Shown here piece after piece: positions 5,301 to 5,618 of a stretch of 5,618 bases of DNA. Each line of letters opens with the position of its first letter. Position 1 is the stretch's first letter. The stretch lies in the NCBI GenBank assembly GCA_043805315.1, contig JAZDID010000042.1, positions 1 through 5,618 on the forward strand, given 5' to 3'. This DNA comes from JAHJEM01 sp043805315 (lineage in GTDB: Archaea; Nanobdellota; Nanobdellia; Woesearchaeales; JAHJEM01). The position numbers and the translations under genes were made by a program. The notes under the pieces were generated by a model. It worked only from the letters and a program-made list of their open reading frames with translations, was not told the origin of the DNA and did no database searches.

Positions 5301-5406
5301 TTGATTTTTCCCTGAAAGGCACACGAGTACAGCCATGAAATGGCAAGAAAAGGCTTAAAACAGCCTTTAAAAACAAAATAAAAGAGTGCCTCATAGGAAA
5401 AATCAA
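5301..5406. repeat. 106-bp structured element with a three-way-junction fold
   Basis: The ends TTGATTTTTCC (5301-5311) and GGAAAAATCAA (5396-5406) are perfect 11-bp inverted copies. Just inside, AGGCAC (5317-5322) pairs with GTGCCT (5386-5391). The interior holds two closed hairpins: GCCAT-GAA-ATGGC (5332-5344) and AAAGGCT-TAAAAC-AGCCTTT (5349-5368). This makes a consistent three-way-junction structure. It may be a small structured RNA or a palindromic mobile-element relic. There is no open reading frame with codon-like character, and the strand of any transcript is unclear. Confidence 0.5.
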
Positions 5407-5420
5407 CTGCTCCGCTCCTC

Positions 5421-5433
5421 GAAGCTACGCTTC
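5421..5433. repeat. Small hairpin in the GC-rich block
   Basis: GAAGC-TAC-GCTTC is a perfect 5-bp stem with a 3-nt loop. CCGC (5412-5415) and GCGG (5435-5438) can pair outside it across an asymmetric internal loop. It sits between the two larger hairpins and forms part of the same GC-rich block. Confidence 0.4.
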
Positions 5434-5444
5434 TGCGGTGCTCG

Positions 5445-5512
5445 CCCCCACAGCCAGATTTTTCCACCTCTGACTCCGCTCCCGCTCCGTCGAGGGAAAA
5501 ATCGGGTGGGGG
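5445..5512. repeat. Long imperfect hairpin with GATTTTTCC arms
   Basis: CCCCCA (5445-5450) pairs with TGGGGG (5507-5512), and GATTTTTCC (5457-5465) pairs with GGAAAAATC (5495-5503). The arms reuse the 9-bp word found at the ends of the 106-bp element to the left. The loop holds CTCCGCTCC (5474-5482), which also occurs at 5410-5418. The block 5407-5512 is clearly richer in G and C than the A/T-rich sequence on either side, suggesting an inserted repeat. Confidence 0.5.
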
Positions 5513-5574
5513 AAACTAACACTGATTAGTTGCAATTTTTTGGGGCAAAATACTGGAAGGGGCAAGATGTAAAA

Positions 5575-5590
5575 CCGAAAGATTTATATA
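5575..5590 (+). promoter_or_regulatory. Strong BRE/TATA promoter of the right-edge gene
   Basis: CCGAAAG (5575-5581) is a near-ideal BRE and is followed at once by ATTTATATA (5582-5590). The expected start, about 25 bp from the TATA centre, falls at about 5612-5615. That coincides with the ATG at 5615, so a leaderless mRNA is predicted. Confidence 0.75.
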
Positions 5591-5599
5591 CTACTCTTT

Positions 5600-5609
5600 A
5601 GTTGCAACT
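5600..5609. promoter_or_regulatory. Palindrome AGTTGCAACT between TATA box and start codon
   Basis: AGTTGCAACT is a perfect 10-bp palindrome placed just ahead of the predicted transcript start. A second TTAGTTGCAA copy lies upstream of the BRE (5526-5535), 72 bp away. This arrangement fits an operator with an auxiliary site for a dimeric winged-helix or similar regulator. The identity of the regulator is unknown. Confidence 0.5.
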
Positions 5610-5614
5610 CTAAA

Positions 5615-5618
5615 ATGG
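5615..5618 (+). CDS. Start of a gene cut by the window edge
   Basis: Only ATGG is inside the window. It is called because the ATG sits exactly where a leaderless transcript from the promoter at 5575-5590 should begin. Nothing can be said about the product, except that a regulated gene, possibly an autoregulated transcription factor, would fit the palindrome next to the start. Confidence 0.35.

Larger units (their letters stand above)
5097..5614. other. Gene-free region of 518 bp between xerA and the right-edge gene
   Basis: I see no credible protein gene here on either strand. A 63-codon minus-strand frame at 5215-5406 starts with a TTG and lies across the palindromic element, so I do not accept it. 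The region instead holds the xerA promoter and inverted repeat, the 46-bp dyad, the structured elements at 5301-5512, a direct repeat TTAGTTGCAA (5526-5535 and 5598-5607) and the promoter at 5575-5590. No tRNA or rRNA signature is visible. Confidence 0.6.

Noticed and set aside
5215..5406. Minus-strand 63-codon open frame
   Set aside because: It starts with TTG, has no ribosome binding site or recognisable domain, and its sequence is explained by the palindromic element at 5301-5406.
5242..5512. Integron attC site or CRISPR array
   Set aside because: No GTTRRRY/RYYYAAC core pair is convincing, the recombinase lacks the integron-specific insert, and repeats are not evenly spaced with unique spacers.
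5539..5560. Origin recognition box (ORB) for Orc1/Cdc6
   Set aside because: The minus strand contains CTTCCAGT, matching the start of an ORB, but the rest of the consensus (GGAAAC and the G-string) is missing and no orc1/cdc6 gene is in view.

Overview
The window reads as archaeal chromosome. It carries an archaeal-type uS15 ribosomal protein (N-terminus MARMHSGARGKSGSK, about 150 aa), an archaeal RecJ-like/GAN-type DHH nuclease directly behind it, and a XerA-like tyrosine recombinase. Promoters look like BRE/TATA boxes about 25 bp upstream of the likely transcript starts, and several genes appear to be leaderless. A DPANN lineage such as Woesearchaeota is my best guess from the feel of the proteins, but the sequence alone does not settle this.

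Layout from left to right. Positions 24-673 (+) hold a VapBC toxin-antitoxin operon with its own promoter; the two genes overlap by ATGA. Positions 708-1496 (-) hold a stand-alone DUF4037-like nucleotidyltransferase with its own TATA box. Positions 1604-3518 (-) hold the core pair rps15-recJ, with a structured leader upstream of rps15. Positions 3652-4214 (-) hold a second, toxin-first toxin-antitoxin pair: a DUF4258-like toxin and an antitoxin that joins a YgiT/MqsA-like zinc finger to an AbrB-type DNA-binding domain. Its promoter overlaps the end of xerA and carries a perfect 20-bp palindrome, the likely autoregulatory operator. Positions 4254-5096 (-) hold a complete XerA-like recombinase.

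Positions 5097-5614 contain no credible gene but are dense in structure. There is a 46-bp concentric dyad, a 106-bp three-way-junction fold, and a GC-rich hairpin. A 9-bp word (GATTTTTCC / GGAAAAATC) occurs four times in alternating orientation. The right edge has a strong BRE/TATA promoter with a GTTGCAAC palindrome over the predicted transcript start of a gene that begins at the last bases of the window.

Functionally, housekeeping genes (translation, DNA replication or repair, chromosome-dimer resolution) are interleaved with two toxin-antitoxin modules of different families and an orphan nucleotidyltransferase. The least explained parts are the zinc-finger/AbrB antitoxin with its operator, the rps15 leader, and the structured non-coding region 5242-5512.
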